A DNA stretch of 64,000 nucleotides from an uncultured Saprospiraceae bacterium. GTDB taxonomy: Bacteria > Bacteroidota > Bacteroidia > Chitinophagales > Saprospiraceae. Position 1 is the stretch's first letter. Each line of letters starts with the position of its first letter. Location: positions 86,255-150,254 of the forward strand of contig CALFBH010000031.1 of NCBI GenBank assembly GCA_937951615.1, in the 5' to 3' direction. The position numbers and the translations under genes are program-made. Positions 21,585-30,697 of the stretch are shown here, in pieces. The notes beneath the pieces are model-generated. The model did no database searches, was not told where the DNA came from, and saw only the letters and a list, made by a program, of their open reading frames with translations.

Positions 21585-24500
21585 CTATTTTACAAGAACA
21601 AATTTTTCTGTCTTAATAATAGTATTGTTAATTTTTATATAACAAAAGTATTGCCCTGTAGGTAAATGATCTGCGGGAACAATAATCTGGTCTTGCCGAT
21701 AATCCAGTTGTTTTTTATAAACCACATCGCCATTTATATCACTTACCTCAAGATACAGGTTTTCCGCATCTTTGGCAACAGCGTATTCAATGGTAAAGTA
21801 CTGTCGCGCAGGGTTGGGATAAATTTTCAATATATCCTCACTAATTTGTATTAGTGTTTCTTCTTCCATTATTCTGCGTTCCTCTATGGGCGGACTCGGC
21901 AAATAAACTGGTTCATCGTATTCATGCCCATTCATAGCCAGTATGGTCATTGCCTTGCCTGATGTAATATTTTGTTGTTCAACATAGGCTTCTAAACTTA
22001 TAATATCAGTTTCATCAAGGGTAATAAGGTTCTTACCAGCTTGTTTCCAGCTCTGCAAGAGGCTGCGAAAACTAATATAATCAGCATGATCATCTGCCTG
22101 TTTTTCAGTTAAATCTCTTTGACCAATAGCATCCAATACTTCATCGGCAAGTGCCGTTTCTCCTCGTGCATCATGTAATGCAGCCAGACGGTATTCAAAA
22201 CCAATATCTCCGGTATTGGACAGGAAATTTATCATCTCTTCGGTACGGTCAATGCTGTCGGAAGCCAGTAAACGAACGCCCTGATGAATAGCCTGATCGC
22301 GTTCGTTTTTGTGTCGGGCAGCTTCCAGTTCCATCTGTTCTTTGGCAGAAGTGATGGTCATGCCCATATTGATTTGCTGTCGCATATATTCCGGCAACTG
22401 TACGGTACGTTCATCCAGATTTTGCTGGATAGCCTCTGATTTGGCTGCCTGTGGACTGGAAGCTAACATGTCGCGTATCATACCTGTCGTAAATCCGGTT
22501 TCTTTTTTACTGATTTGTCTGAGTACAGTATCTGATACAAAGGATTCTTTTTGCAGCACATCTTGATAAATGGAATAAGCACTTTGGAATGTTGCATTTT
22601 CTACGTCTTCCTTGAGTTCTTCCGTTTCGCCGCCATCTATCAGCGTTTGTAAATCGGTTTTAATTTGTTCGTACACTTCCCCTTTGGTTGTCTTAATGTT
22701 TTCAAGTTCTCCCAGAGTCAGACCGCTAAGACCACCGCTGGCTAAATTGTCGGGACATGTAGAACTGTCAAATGGAACAGGGTTAGTTCCATCGATAGAG
22801 ACGCTTCCCTGATATATTGTTGGTTTAACACGGCTATTATTAGCAGTACTGTGATGGATATAAGTTAGCTGCGATATACCAGGGTCATTAGAAATATGAC
22901 TCCATGTTGCTGTTGGATTATAGCTAAATAGATTGGCGGGCAAATCCTGAATAGGCTTGATGCCGAGTGCTGTACCTGTGGGGGCAGGATTGTTCAAATC
23001 CTGCACAATAAACATATCGTGCCTTGAGCTGGCAAAGTCGTTGCATCTGAATTCTAATCCTGAAGCTTCATCATCTGCAATATCTTGGCGATTATACCCT
23101 ATAGCCTCTACCGCGACTATAAAGTCGCTAAAGTTATTGCGATAGATGAGTTCTCCATCCCCGTGTTTGTTCCTGACGACTATACCTGCATAGACATCTG
23201 TCGGGAAAATGCCGCCACTTAAAGGGTTTTCTACTCCAAAAGTATTATTTTCTGCGCTATATCCTCTACTGGCATCTAAATATAGCCCGTAAGAGGATAC
23301 TTTAGGCATTGGGGCTCTTTTTACGAGAAAGTTATTTGATTGGACTATTCCATCATCATTGTCATTTAGATAAATGCCATGCCAGCATTCAAATTCAGAA
23401 TTTTTGACACTGATATTAAAGCTCTCCCTGTCCCCATAAGACCTAATGCCGTAATTGAGATTTACGAATTTCGTGGGTACTCCGTCACAGGAAGGTGGAG
23501 GCGGCCAAGGCTGCCCAATGCCATTACATTTTTCATTTACCCGAAAGCTGGCCTGTTTAGACCTAATGCCTATTTTATCAGAAGGCATCTCATTCGCAGC
23601 AATATCCGACCCTATTCCCGAACGTATATCCTCAAACTCACAACCTTTGAAATATACCCCGTGTACATCCCACATGGTGACGAATGGTTTTATTGTGCTA
23701 AAACGGTATTCATCAGTAATGTTGAAATCGCATAAAATAAAGCCAGAGATATTATTCACTTCAGTCCCGGATAGGCTCTTATTATAATACTGTAGAAATT
23801 CTACATCCCGTTTGTTGTTGCGGAAAGTTGTATTGGACGCCGTAACAATGCCACCAGTTGTAGCTTGAAACCAGGCAGTACCCGTTCTTGATTTGGTGGC
23901 AATCGCGTCATGGGCGTTTTCTATGACAGCGTTGCTGAGATATACTCTCCCCTGATTGATCGTGGGAATTTGAGGCGCATTAAAATTGCCTTCGATATAG
24001 ATGCCTGCCCAGGTCTGGTCACAAGGGGCAGTAATTGTGCCGTCTATGACCTCTAGTACGCCTCCTGGTTCTACTATAATCGCTGTTCTATCTCCTTCTC
24101 CGTCAGCTCCTTTTCCTGACATATAAAGGGTGGTTTTGACCGTAAGCTTTGCTCCATCTCTGACTATAATATCATTGTGGGCGTACATGGCTGGTCCTGC
24201 TGACCATACACGGTTTTCATCGGTATTTATAATGATGGCATTGGCTTCATCTTCATACAATGGTGAAGAGAAAACGCCTCGTCCGAATGTGGAAGCATAT
24301 AATTTTTTTTCACAATGATTGATTTTCAAATCGGTAACGATGGCAGGTGGTAAGCCCATGTTGAAGCATTGCCAGCCAGCCTCAGGATTGTCTTCTGAAT
24401 CATAAGTGTTTGGATTGTAAGTCTTGGGGTCGTACCTGTAAACACCTACATCTGTACCAGCATAGATAACCCCAGACTCATCTTCTCTTATAAAAGTATT

Positions 24501-25289
24501 TACAGGAATAGGAGGTAAGCCATTAGATATATCATTATAAGTACAATTATTATTGTCGCAATAGACCTCTAATACACGTTTTATTCCATTATTGATAGTA
24601 GGTGTACCAGTATAGTTGAAGGAACCAGATCCTACCCAGAAATGATTGGGGTCTTCGGGGTCAACCACTATATGATTAACCTGATGCGGTGGTCCTGTAG
24701 TCTGAGAACCGCCATCATTATTGATCCATGTATTGGTTATAACCCAACTCAATCCAGTATCTGTAGACTTGTAAACCTCACCGTTAATCGAAAAATAAAT
24801 AATATTGGGATTTGATGGAGATACTCCATATGCAAGAACTTCTCCACTACCAATATCGGGACTGCACTGACTTCTTGGATTTCCGTTAGAATCATATTGT
24901 CTGAACAGACGTTTCTTTGCGACGAATAAGGAGTCACTTGCTTTAGGATGTTGTTGTATAATGAGTCCCAAAAAGCTATCGCCCCCCGTTGAAACGCTGT
25001 ATGTACAGCCATTATTGTTTGTTACTGGAATTGTAGCTATATTTGAAAAACTGGAACCACCGGTTACTGATTTATAGACTCTGGGATTAAGCCTTGCATA
25101 GATTACATCTGAATCGCTCCAATCTATAACGGTAGCTCCACCGTCTCCACCTACTTCCTGTTCCCACTGCGGATTAGCATTTATATCATATACAAAAGTA
25201 CCATTGTCCTGAGTACCACCAGCCCAAAAATTCTTTTTATCGGAGGGGACGTCCATATAAAAAAAATTCAGCAATACATAGTTCTTCAC
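21585..25289 (-). CDS. T9SS cargo protein, C-terminal fragment of a frameshifted gene
   Basis: This reading frame continues the protein begun at 26880, in another phase. It enters in phase at the homopolymer 25259-25266, so its first codons before that point are not real. It carries on the BNR/sortilin-like repeats (KSTDTGLSWVITN, VYRYDPKTYNPNTYDSEDN), then right-handed beta-helix-like stretches (about residues 360-760) and a helical region rich in Glu/Gln (about 850-1090). It ends with a type A sorting domain (LKIYPNPARQYFTIEY, LYLEVSDINGDVVYKKQ, LPTGQYFCYIKIN). The restored protein would be about 1780 residues, a large surface protein. Confidence 0.8.
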   Translation of the reverse strand: MKNYVLLNFFYMDVPSDKKNFWAGGTQDNGTFVYDINANPQWEQEVGGDGGATVIDWSDSDVIYARLNPRVYKSVTGGSSFSNIATIPVTNNNGCTYSVSTGGDSFLGLIIQQHPKASDSLFVAKKRLFRQYDSNGNPRSQCSPDIGSGEVLAYGVSPSNPNIIYFSINGEVYKSTDTGLSWVITNTWINNDGGSQTTGPPHQVNHIVVDPEDPNHFWVGSGSFNYTGTPTINNGIKRVLEVYCDNNNCTYNDISNGLPPIPVNTFIREDESGVIYAGTDVGVYRYDPKTYNPNTYDSEDNPEAGWQCFNMGLPPAIVTDLKINHCEKKLYASTFGRGVFSSPLYEDEANAIIINTDENRVWSAGPAMYAHNDIIVRDGAKLTVKTTLYMSGKGADGEGDRTAIIVEPGGVLEVIDGTITAPCDQTWAGIYIEGNFNAPQIPTINQGRVYLSNAVIENAHDAIATKSRTGTAWFQATTGGIVTASNTTFRNNKRDVEFLQYYNKSLSGTEVNNISGFILCDFNITDEYRFSTIKPFVTMWDVHGVYFKGCEFEDIRSGIGSDIAANEMPSDKIGIRSKQASFRVNEKCNGIGQPWPPPPSCDGVPTKFVNLNYGIRSYGDRESFNISVKNSEFECWHGIYLNDNDDGIVQSNNFLVKRAPMPKVSSYGLYLDASRGYSAENNTFGVENPLSGGIFPTDVYAGIVVRNKHGDGELIYRNNFSDFIVAVEAIGYNRQDIADDEASGLEFRCNDFASSRHDMFIVQDLNNPAPTGTALGIKPIQDLPANLFSYNPTATWSHISNDPGISQLTYIHHSTANNSRVKPTIYQGSVSIDGTNPVPFDSSTCPDNLASGGLSGLTLGELENIKTTKGEVYEQIKTDLQTLIDGGETEELKEDVENATFQSAYSIYQDVLQKESFVSDTVLRQISKKETGFTTGMIRDMLASSPQAAKSEAIQQNLDERTVQLPEYMRQQINMGMTITSAKEQMELEAARHKNERDQAIHQGVRLLASDSIDRTEEMINFLSNTGDIGFEYRLAALHDARGETALADEVLDAIGQRDLTEKQADDHADYISFRSLLQSWKQAGKNLITLDETDIISLEAYVEQQNITSGKAMTILAMNGHEYDEPVYLPSPPIEERRIMEEETLIQISEDILKIYPNPARQYFTIEYAVAKDAENLYLEVSDINGDVVYKKQLDYRQDQIIVPADHLPTGQYFCYIKINNTIIKTEKFVLVK

Positions 25290-26880
25290 TTAATGAAGAC
25301 AGTACTCCATCTGTATTGTTAATATTAATCCAATCATCATTACCGTCGGTAACCTGCAAATTTCCACTTCCATCTATACCAGTAGCAATGCTTATTCCAC
25401 CGTCCGTTCCAATTACTAATTGGTCACCAATTCCCTCACTCATTGAGGTCAATAAATGTATTGCTCTTATATCTGCATGATTTATTCCACTGTAATTAGT
25501 TATTGTGCCTAGTGTTTGGACTTGATTTGGGGTAGGCGTCAAAGCGTTGGTGATTTTTGTCGTCTGAGTGCCTCCAAAATATATTATGTCAGCATCCACA
25601 TCGTTTACTTCAAAGGGAGCAAAATTATTGTCGGGACCTTTATTATTAGCTGGACTTCCTGCAAAATCAAGCCTTTTAAGTAATGTCCAACATGGTGTTG
25701 TATCTACAATACAACTCGGTGTATAATTAAATTTATATAGTGCTTTTTCAGAAGAAGGAAACCCTCCGTCATCATAAATAACAAAAAGATCAAGTGGCTC
25801 TGCGGCAGATACTGCAATAAAGCATCTTTTAACACCGGGGTTTCCATATAGGGGGAGAGATAGTTCCTGCCAGCTATCTCCACCGTCCTGACTGACTTGT
25901 ATAATGGGTAAGTTATTACAGTCGCTATTTTCATTAGCTATATTGTACATCGCGGTAAATACTATATTTGAGTTTCCGGGTAATACCACAGTTTTCCTGA
26001 ACTCGTATGCGTTGAAAGTATTTGTACAAGTAATACTGGGGTCAGAAGAAAGAGGAGGTGTGTACTGTAGATGATCAAGAACAGGAGTCCAATTATCTCC
26101 ACCATCTACTGTTTTGTATATTTTCTCTGAACCCGACGCATATATGACATCAGGATTATTTGGATCCATTTCCAAGTCATGTATAGCCTCTCCCCATACC
26201 GGACTCCAGGAAATCCCCGTTGGGAAAGTAAAAGTATCTCCTCCGTCAGTAGATTTTAGCACTCCTATTCCCCAATTGTGCTTTGAGCCGGTAGCCACGT
26301 ATATTGTTTCTATGTTCGGGTCAGGATGTCCAATAATATCAGTGATTCCCAAATATGGGACTCGAATTCCGTCAGTTAAACATCGCCATGTGTTTCCTCC
26401 ATTTTCTGTTTTCCATAGACCGCCCGCATGGGAACCTGCATAAACTACATCGAGGGATGGCTCTGCGTAAACACTTTCAATCCTCCCTGCCCATTGGTCA
26501 TCAACAAAAGGTCCACCTAACACCCACTCTCCTCCTGTTTCACAATATGAATCTGTACTTGATGGAATTGCCCCAGAACCGGCTTGATTACCAGGTGCTG
26601 TTATTTGTCCCATTACGTCGAAATAAGATTGGTAACCCCCATTGCCATCTATTCGTGAGTTCCAAAACTTTGTCCACCTTCCATAATTTTTCCCAAAATG
26701 ACGAGACGGGTTTGAAGCGGTGTCCACATAGTTTTCTACTTGGGACATAATTGAATCGTAAGGAAAGGAAAGCGACAGCATAGCGGATAGGATATTATCT
26801 TCTGTACTGTTATTTTGTGCCGATACGCCACTCATAAATAACGACGTCAGCAATACAAATAATAAAACGATGCGTTTCAT
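25237..26880 (-). CDS. T9SS cargo protein, N-terminal fragment of a frameshifted gene
   Basis: Starts at the ATG at 26878-26880; signal peptide MKRIVLLFVLLTSLFMSGVSAQ. The visible 547 residues are VPS10/sortilin-type BNR repeats (KTENGGNTWRCLT, KSTDGGDTFTFPT, KTVDGGDNWTPVL, SQDGGDSWQELS) with their Asp-box signature, as in ten-bladed propellers. In this frame translation stops soon after the homopolymer (IAEFFLYGRPLR). Removing one base from the eight-T run restores IAEFFYMDVPSDKKNFW and the full-length protein. Confidence 0.8.
   Translation of the reverse strand: MKRIVLLFVLLTSLFMSGVSAQNNSTEDNILSAMLSLSFPYDSIMSQVENYVDTASNPSRHFGKNYGRWTKFWNSRIDGNGGYQSYFDVMGQITAPGNQAGSGAIPSSTDSYCETGGEWVLGGPFVDDQWAGRIESVYAEPSLDVVYAGSHAGGLWKTENGGNTWRCLTDGIRVPYLGITDIIGHPDPNIETIYVATGSKHNWGIGVLKSTDGGDTFTFPTGISWSPVWGEAIHDLEMDPNNPDVIYASGSEKIYKTVDGGDNWTPVLDHLQYTPPLSSDPSITCTNTFNAYEFRKTVVLPGNSNIVFTAMYNIANENSDCNNLPIIQVSQDGGDSWQELSLPLYGNPGVKRCFIAVSAAEPLDLFVIYDDGGFPSSEKALYKFNYTPSCIVDTTPCWTLLKRLDFAGSPANNKGPDNNFAPFEVNDVDADIIYFGGTQTTKITNALTPTPNQVQTLGTITNYSGINHADIRAIHLLTSMSEGIGDQLVIGTDGGISIATGIDGSGNLQVTDGNDDWININNTDGVLSSLSEELCIAEFFLYGRPLR
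25259..25266 (-). other. Frameshift site in an 8-base A/T homopolymer
   Basis: Eight consecutive A (T on the coding strand) separate the two frames of the T9SS protein. A seven-base run would give one continuous frame. It could be a sequencing error, a real mutation, or a phase-variable switch by slipped-strand mispairing. Confidence 0.75.
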
Positions 26881-26993
26881 AGTTTTCAAGATTTTTAAAA
26901 AAGTACCGGTATTTATCAACTTGTACAGATACTTTTTTGTATATTAAATTGGTTTATTTCTTGCAGTTCCACTAAGCCGGACTGCGAGGCTTT

Positions 26994-27038
26994 GCCGTGT
27001 GGCTTTCATCTCGAACTCGAAGGCGGCACGGCTTTTTT
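26994..27038 (+). terminator. Strong hairpin with T-run, no gene in front of it on this strand
   Basis: GCCGTGTGGCTTT pairs with AAGGCGGCACGGC (two mismatches) around a 13-base loop and is followed by TTTTTT. As an intrinsic terminator it points in the plus direction, but the nearest upstream feature is the divergent T9SS start at 26880. It may end a small RNA of about 100 nucleotides, or be a structure in the long leader of the minus-strand gene. Confidence 0.45.
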
Positions 27039-27332
27039 ATTATTTTGGGATGGTCTGTCTTTAGCGACGAAGGCGCTCATTCTTATTGAAGCCAACATAA
27101 AACGCCAATGACATATAGACATACCCCACTCTTTCCATAGGCAGGAATGATTGTGAATGATAAATAAAATCCCTTTGGGCATAGGACGTCTAAGCCTAAT
27201 CCCCAAATGGGTGTTGGTATATATGTTGTGTTTTAGAATCGATTCTACTAAATGTCAGATAAGAGCGTTTTTATAAGGCACTGTCGGGGACTTGTAGTAG
27301 AGATGATTCCATTTGTAGAGTGGTATCTATTT
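27039..27332. other. Spacer without a recognisable gene
   Basis: The spacer between the T9SS protein and YifB is about 670 bp. Apart from the hairpin at 26994 and the promoter at 27333-27362, I see only a small palindrome, TAGAATCGATTCTA (27235-27248). The only open frame here begins with TTG, has no initiation context and shows no family features. Confidence 0.5.
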
Positions 27333-27362
27333 CAAATATAGATAAATTATTTTATTTAACAA
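27333..27362 (-). promoter_or_regulatory. Bacteroidota promoter with both boxes, minus strand
   Basis: Read on the minus strand: TTG (27362-27360), 19 bp, TATATTTG (27340-27333). Both boxes and the spacing fit the primary-sigma consensus. It points to the T9SS gene, whose start is about 450 bp away, implying a long leader containing the hairpin at 26994-27038. Confidence 0.55.
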
Positions 27363-27549
27363 AATAATCTGTGTAATTTTTAAACAGTCAGTCCGACAAA
27401 ACACTATCAGTTATCTGATTTCATAATTAACCCAAAAACTAAAATATTCATCTTTTTTTGAAAAAAAAATGACCTTTTTTATGGAATTTTCACAAAAATA
27501 CCCTCTTATATATAGACCCTTCTTATAATTGCGTGTTAAAAATGAAAAA

Positions 27550-29103
27550 ATGTTAGTCAAAACTTACGGAAGTGCTGTGTATGGCGTGGATGCCAAAACC
27601 ATCACAATAGAAGTCAATGCTGGTGGAGAATTTCAGCAAGGCAAACCTGGTTATGTCTTAGTCGGCTTGCCCGATGGTGCAGTTCGGGAAAGCTATGAGC
27701 GTATTCAGGCAGCCATCAGAAATAATCAGTTGCACCTGCCGCGTAAACGGATTATTGCGAATATGGCGCCTGCGGATATTCGCAAGGAAGGTTCATTTTA
27801 CGACTTGCCGATTTGCCTGGGAATTCTCGGTGCGACGAAACAAGTCAATAGTGAAAAGCTGGAAGAATATGTCATGATGGGTGAGTTGTCGCTGGATGGT
27901 AGTTTGCGACCGATCAAGGGGGCATTGCCTATTGCGATACAATCTCGAAAAGAGGAATTTAAAGGGCTGATTGTACCTAAAGAAAATGCCCGTGAAGCTG
28001 CGATTGTCAATAGTCTGGATGTTTATGGCGTGGAAAGTTTGCAGGAAGTCATTGACTTTTTTAATGGAGAAAGCGAGCTGCAACCAACCGAAGTAGATAC
28101 CCGAGAGGAGTTTGCGTATCAGCAACAGCACTATGAGGTAGATTTTTCGGATGTCAAAGGACAGGAAAATATCAAACGGGCTTTAGAGATTTCAGCAGCA
28201 GGTGGGCATAATGTGATTTTGATTGGACCGCCAGGCGCAGGAAAAACGATGCTGGCGCGTCGCTTTCCAACTATTCTTCCACCGCTTTCGCTGAATGAAG
28301 CCTTAGAAACCACAAAAATATATTCCGTTGCCGGACGACTGCCTTCGGGTTCTTCGCTGATTGCCTCGCGTCCTTTTCGTGCGCCGCATCATACGATTAG
28401 CGATGTCGCTCTGGTGGGGGGCGGCTCTAATCCAATGCCTGGCGAGATTTCTCTGGCGCATAATGGCGTTTTGTTTTTGGATGAGTTGCCAGAGTTCAAG
28501 CGGTCGGTGCTGGAAGTGCTGCGACAGCCGATGGAGGAAGGACGGGTTACGATTTCCAGGGCAAAAGTATCCGTGGAATATGATGCTCATTTTGTTTTGA
28601 TTTCCGCTATAAATCCCTGCCCCTGCGGCTATCACAATCATCCGACCAAAGAATGTATGTGCGGGCCAGGCATGGTCAAAAAATACCTCAATAAAATTTC
28701 TGGACCTTTGTTGGATAGAATTGATTTGCATGTAGAAGTCACGCCGATTTCTTATGATGAATTGTCGGAAATACGTCCCTCGGAAAAAAGTGCTGATGTG
28801 GCTGTGCGAGTAGTCGAAGCCAGAAAAATACAACATGAGCGTTTCAAAGAATTAAAGAGTGTTCATTGCAATGCACAAATGCCGAGCCGTATGGTGCGGG
28901 ATGTATGCGAAATAGACCAGACGGGGCGGCTATTACTAAAAACAGCCATGAATAAACTGCAACTTTCTGCCCGCGCTTACGACCGCATCCTAAAAGTAGC
29001 CCGCACGATTGCGGATTTACATAAAAGTGAAAAAATCCTGATCGAACATTTAGCGGAAGCTATTCAATATCGGAGTTTGGACAGGGAGGGATGGGCTAGT
29101 TGA
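27550..29103 (+). CDS. yifB: YifB/ComM family Mg-chelatase-like AAA+ ATPase
   Basis: The ATG at 27550 ([12 protein letters not shown]) is chosen over a TTG seven codons upstream; the protein is then 517 residues, standard for the family. The N-terminal ChlI-like domain has [20 protein letters not shown]. The AAA+ core has Walker [20 protein letters not shown] and Walker [12 protein letters not shown] Cys cluster, [17 protein letters not shown], follows, and the C-terminal domain ends [20 protein letters not shown]. The homologue ComM is a branch-migration helicase that extends recombination during natural transformation. This gene is thus likely a DNA-recombination factor; no competence genes are nearby. 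Confidence 0.92.
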   Translation: MLVKTYGSAVYGVDAKTITIEVNAGGEFQQGKPGYVLVGLPDGAVRESYERIQAAIRNNQLHLPRKRIIANMAPADIRKEGSFYDLPICLGILGATKQVNSEKLEEYVMMGELSLDGSLRPIKGALPIAIQSRKEEFKGLIVPKENAREAAIVNSLDVYGVESLQEVIDFFNGESELQPTEVDTREEFAYQQQHYEVDFSDVKGQENIKRALEISAAGGHNVILIGPPGAGKTMLARRFPTILPPLSLNEALETTKIYSVAGRLPSGSSLIASRPFRAPHHTISDVALVGGGSNPMPGEISLAHNGVLFLDELPEFKRSVLEVLRQPMEEGRVTISRAKVSVEYDAHFVLISAINPCPCGYHNHPTKECMCGPGMVKKYLNKISGPLLDRIDLHVEVTPISYDELSEIRPSEKSADVAVRVVEARKIQHERFKELKSVHCNAQMPSRMVRDVCEIDQTGRLLLKTAMNKLQLSARAYDRILKVARTIADLHKSEKILIEHLAEAIQYRSLDREGWAS

Positions 29104-29153
29104 TTAATTGAAAATACAAACGAATTATCGATAAGTCCTTTATTCTATGATGC

Positions 29154-29184
29154 AAAAAAGCCGCTCCGGAATCCGGAACGGCTC
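29154..29184 (-). terminator. Intrinsic terminator of the DUF1573 gene
   Basis: AGCCGCTCCGGA pairs with TCCGGAACGGCT. On the minus strand the stem is followed by six T, 65 bp after the stop codon of the DUF1573 gene. It also separates this gene from the convergent yifB. Confidence 0.75.
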
Positions 29185-29248
29185 AACAAAAATCTTTTCA
29201 TAGTATGTGGAGAAGATTCACGATTTGCGAATCCCCGTCTCTCCGTGT

Positions 29249-29713
29249 TTATAAGCGCCAGATGACTTCACCAGTGATGTGTAACACTGTCCCCTTCGAG
29301 TCTTTTTTATCGGCACTGGTTGTTACCGTAACTGTCTTTTTGAATGGTCCAATATTCTTAGCATTATAAGTAGCTGTAATTGTGGCAGTCTCCCCTGGCA
29401 TAATAGCTTCTTTGGGGAAATTTGTACCTGTGCATCCACAAGAACCTTTTGCGTCTTTGATGATGATGGGCGCGTTTGTCGTATTGGTCATCACAAACTG
29501 TCCAGTGACAGGCTTATTATAGTCAATCGTACCGAAATTATGCGTGTCCTGATTCCACTGAAGAACTGAAACAGGTTCTTCTTTCATTTCTTTTTTAGCG
29601 GGCGTATAATCAAATTTTGGTGCAATGCCCATGCGGTCTGCTACAGAAGTCTGAGCAAATAAACTTATCCCCAAACCGACTAGAACTAATATTAATACTG
29701 TCTTTTTCATCAT
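29249..29713 (-). CDS. DUF1573 secreted protein
   Basis: The 154-residue protein has a signal peptide (ends SLFAQ, residue 20). It then has one DUF1573 domain: HNFGTIDYNKPVTGQFVMTN, the Cys motif GSCGCT (about 90-95) and PGETATITATYNAKNIGPF. The domain is an Ig-like fold common in Bacteroidota. Its role is unknown, though the CxC pair suggests a disulfide or a ligand site. A short linker with basic and acidic residues precedes the domain. It is monocistronic, with its own terminator. Confidence 0.88.
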   Translation of the reverse strand: MMKKTVLILVLVGLGISLFAQTSVADRMGIAPKFDYTPAKKEMKEEPVSVLQWNQDTHNFGTIDYNKPVTGQFVMTNTTNAPIIIKDAKGSCGCTGTNFPKEAIMPGETATITATYNAKNIGPFKKTVTVTTSADKKDSKGTVLHITGEVIWRL

Positions 29714-29950
29714 AAAAATTGTATTTAAATATTCGGGTGGATATATAGTTAATTTATCTTTGAGACGCTATAGCAATAGCGAAAGTAACAAATAATTCAT
29801 AATTTTAACTATTTGTTAGCCATGAATCGTCAGGCTAATATCGTTTTTTACACCTTTATTTTTTTAGTTATTTGCCCATATCGTGACATGGTACAATTGT
29901 TTTATGTAAAAATGATTGAAAAATAAAATCTTAGCCAAATAGAAAATATG

Positions 29951-29958
29951 TAACTTTG
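29951..29958 (+). promoter_or_regulatory. Bacteroidota -7 box (TAACTTTG)
   Basis: TAACTTTG ends 8 bp before the ATG of the MOSC gene. A TTG at proper spacing is not seen, so the transcript would be almost leaderless if this box is used. Confidence 0.4.
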
Positions 29959-29966
29959 TGGTCATT

Positions 29967-30602
29967 ATGAGAATACTTTCTGTAAATGTAGGTAAACCTA
30001 AAACTGTCGTTTGGAAAGGCGAGCAGGTTTCAACGGGTATATTCAAATATCCGATAGACGGTCGGGTGCAGATTCGTGCATTGGGTGTGGAAGGTGATGG
30101 GCAGGCGGAAGCAAAATTTCATGGTGGAATCGACAAAGCCGTGTATGCTTATCCTGACGAAAATCGTTTGTATTGGCGCGACTTTTTGAATAGAGATGAT
30201 GTCGATTTTGGTATGTTTGGTGAAAACCTGACGACGACTGGCTGGCTAGATGCTGACCTATACATCGGCGACCATTGGCAGTTTGGCGAAGCTGTACTGA
30301 TGCCTTTGCAACCTCGTATTCCCTGCTTCAAACTTGGGCTGCGTTTTGGCGATGCCTCGGTGACAGAACATTTCATCAAAGCAAGAAAATTTGGTACTTA
30401 TTTCAAGGTCATTAAGGAAGGAGAGGTCAAAGCAGGCGATGCGATACAACGCATCAAAAAATCGGAATACGACCTGACGATTCAGGATATTGTCGATAAT
30501 TATGTGCTTAAAGAAAAAGATATGGGGAAAATTCGTGGCTTATTGGATATTCCGTTTTTCCCAGCTGACCTGAAAGCCCATTTTTCACGGTTTTTAAAAT
30601 AA
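29967..30602 (+). CDS. MOSC domain protein (YiiM-like)
   Basis: The ATG at 29967 (MRILSVNVGKPKTV) is preferred over a GTG three codons upstream. The 211-residue protein is a stand-alone MOSC domain of the YiiM type: RALGVEGDGQAEAKFHGGIDKAVYAYP at the N-terminus, FGENLTTTGW in the middle, and PRIPCFKLGLRFG with the conserved Cys. The C-terminal segment is the short 3-alpha extension (LTIQDIVDNYVLKEKDMGKIRGLL). MOSC domains bind the molybdenum cofactor or reduce N-hydroxylated compounds. Its substrate here is not known. Confidence 0.9.
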   Translation: MRILSVNVGKPKTVVWKGEQVSTGIFKYPIDGRVQIRALGVEGDGQAEAKFHGGIDKAVYAYPDENRLYWRDFLNRDDVDFGMFGENLTTTGWLDADLYIGDHWQFGEAVLMPLQPRIPCFKLGLRFGDASVTEHFIKARKFGTYFKVIKEGEVKAGDAIQRIKKSEYDLTIQDIVDNYVLKEKDMGKIRGLLDIPFFPADLKAHFSRFLK

Positions 30603-30697
30603 GTAAGTAATTGAACAGAATTATCTATAATTTAAGTTTTGAATAAAAAACTAATTGCCATCGTTTTAAACTTAAACTTGCACTTAAACTTATTTCT
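30600..30697. repeat. TTAAACTTAAACTT-family hairpin repeat
   Basis: Near-identical in plan to 2910-3022: ATCTATAATTTAAGTTTTG, AATAAAAAACTAATTG, then CGTTTTAAACTTAAACTTGC and CTTAAACTTATTT. Its right arm reaches the TTG taken as the start of the next gene. Confidence 0.7.

Noticed and set aside
25237..25289. Programmed ribosomal frameshift
   Set aside because: A long homopolymer is present, but there is no downstream pseudoknot that I can see and no reason for two products; an indel or phase variation is simpler.
27006..27206. 66-codon open frame on the minus strand in the spacer before yifB
   Set aside because: It starts with TTG, has no family features, overlaps a strong hairpin and lacks a plausible initiation context.
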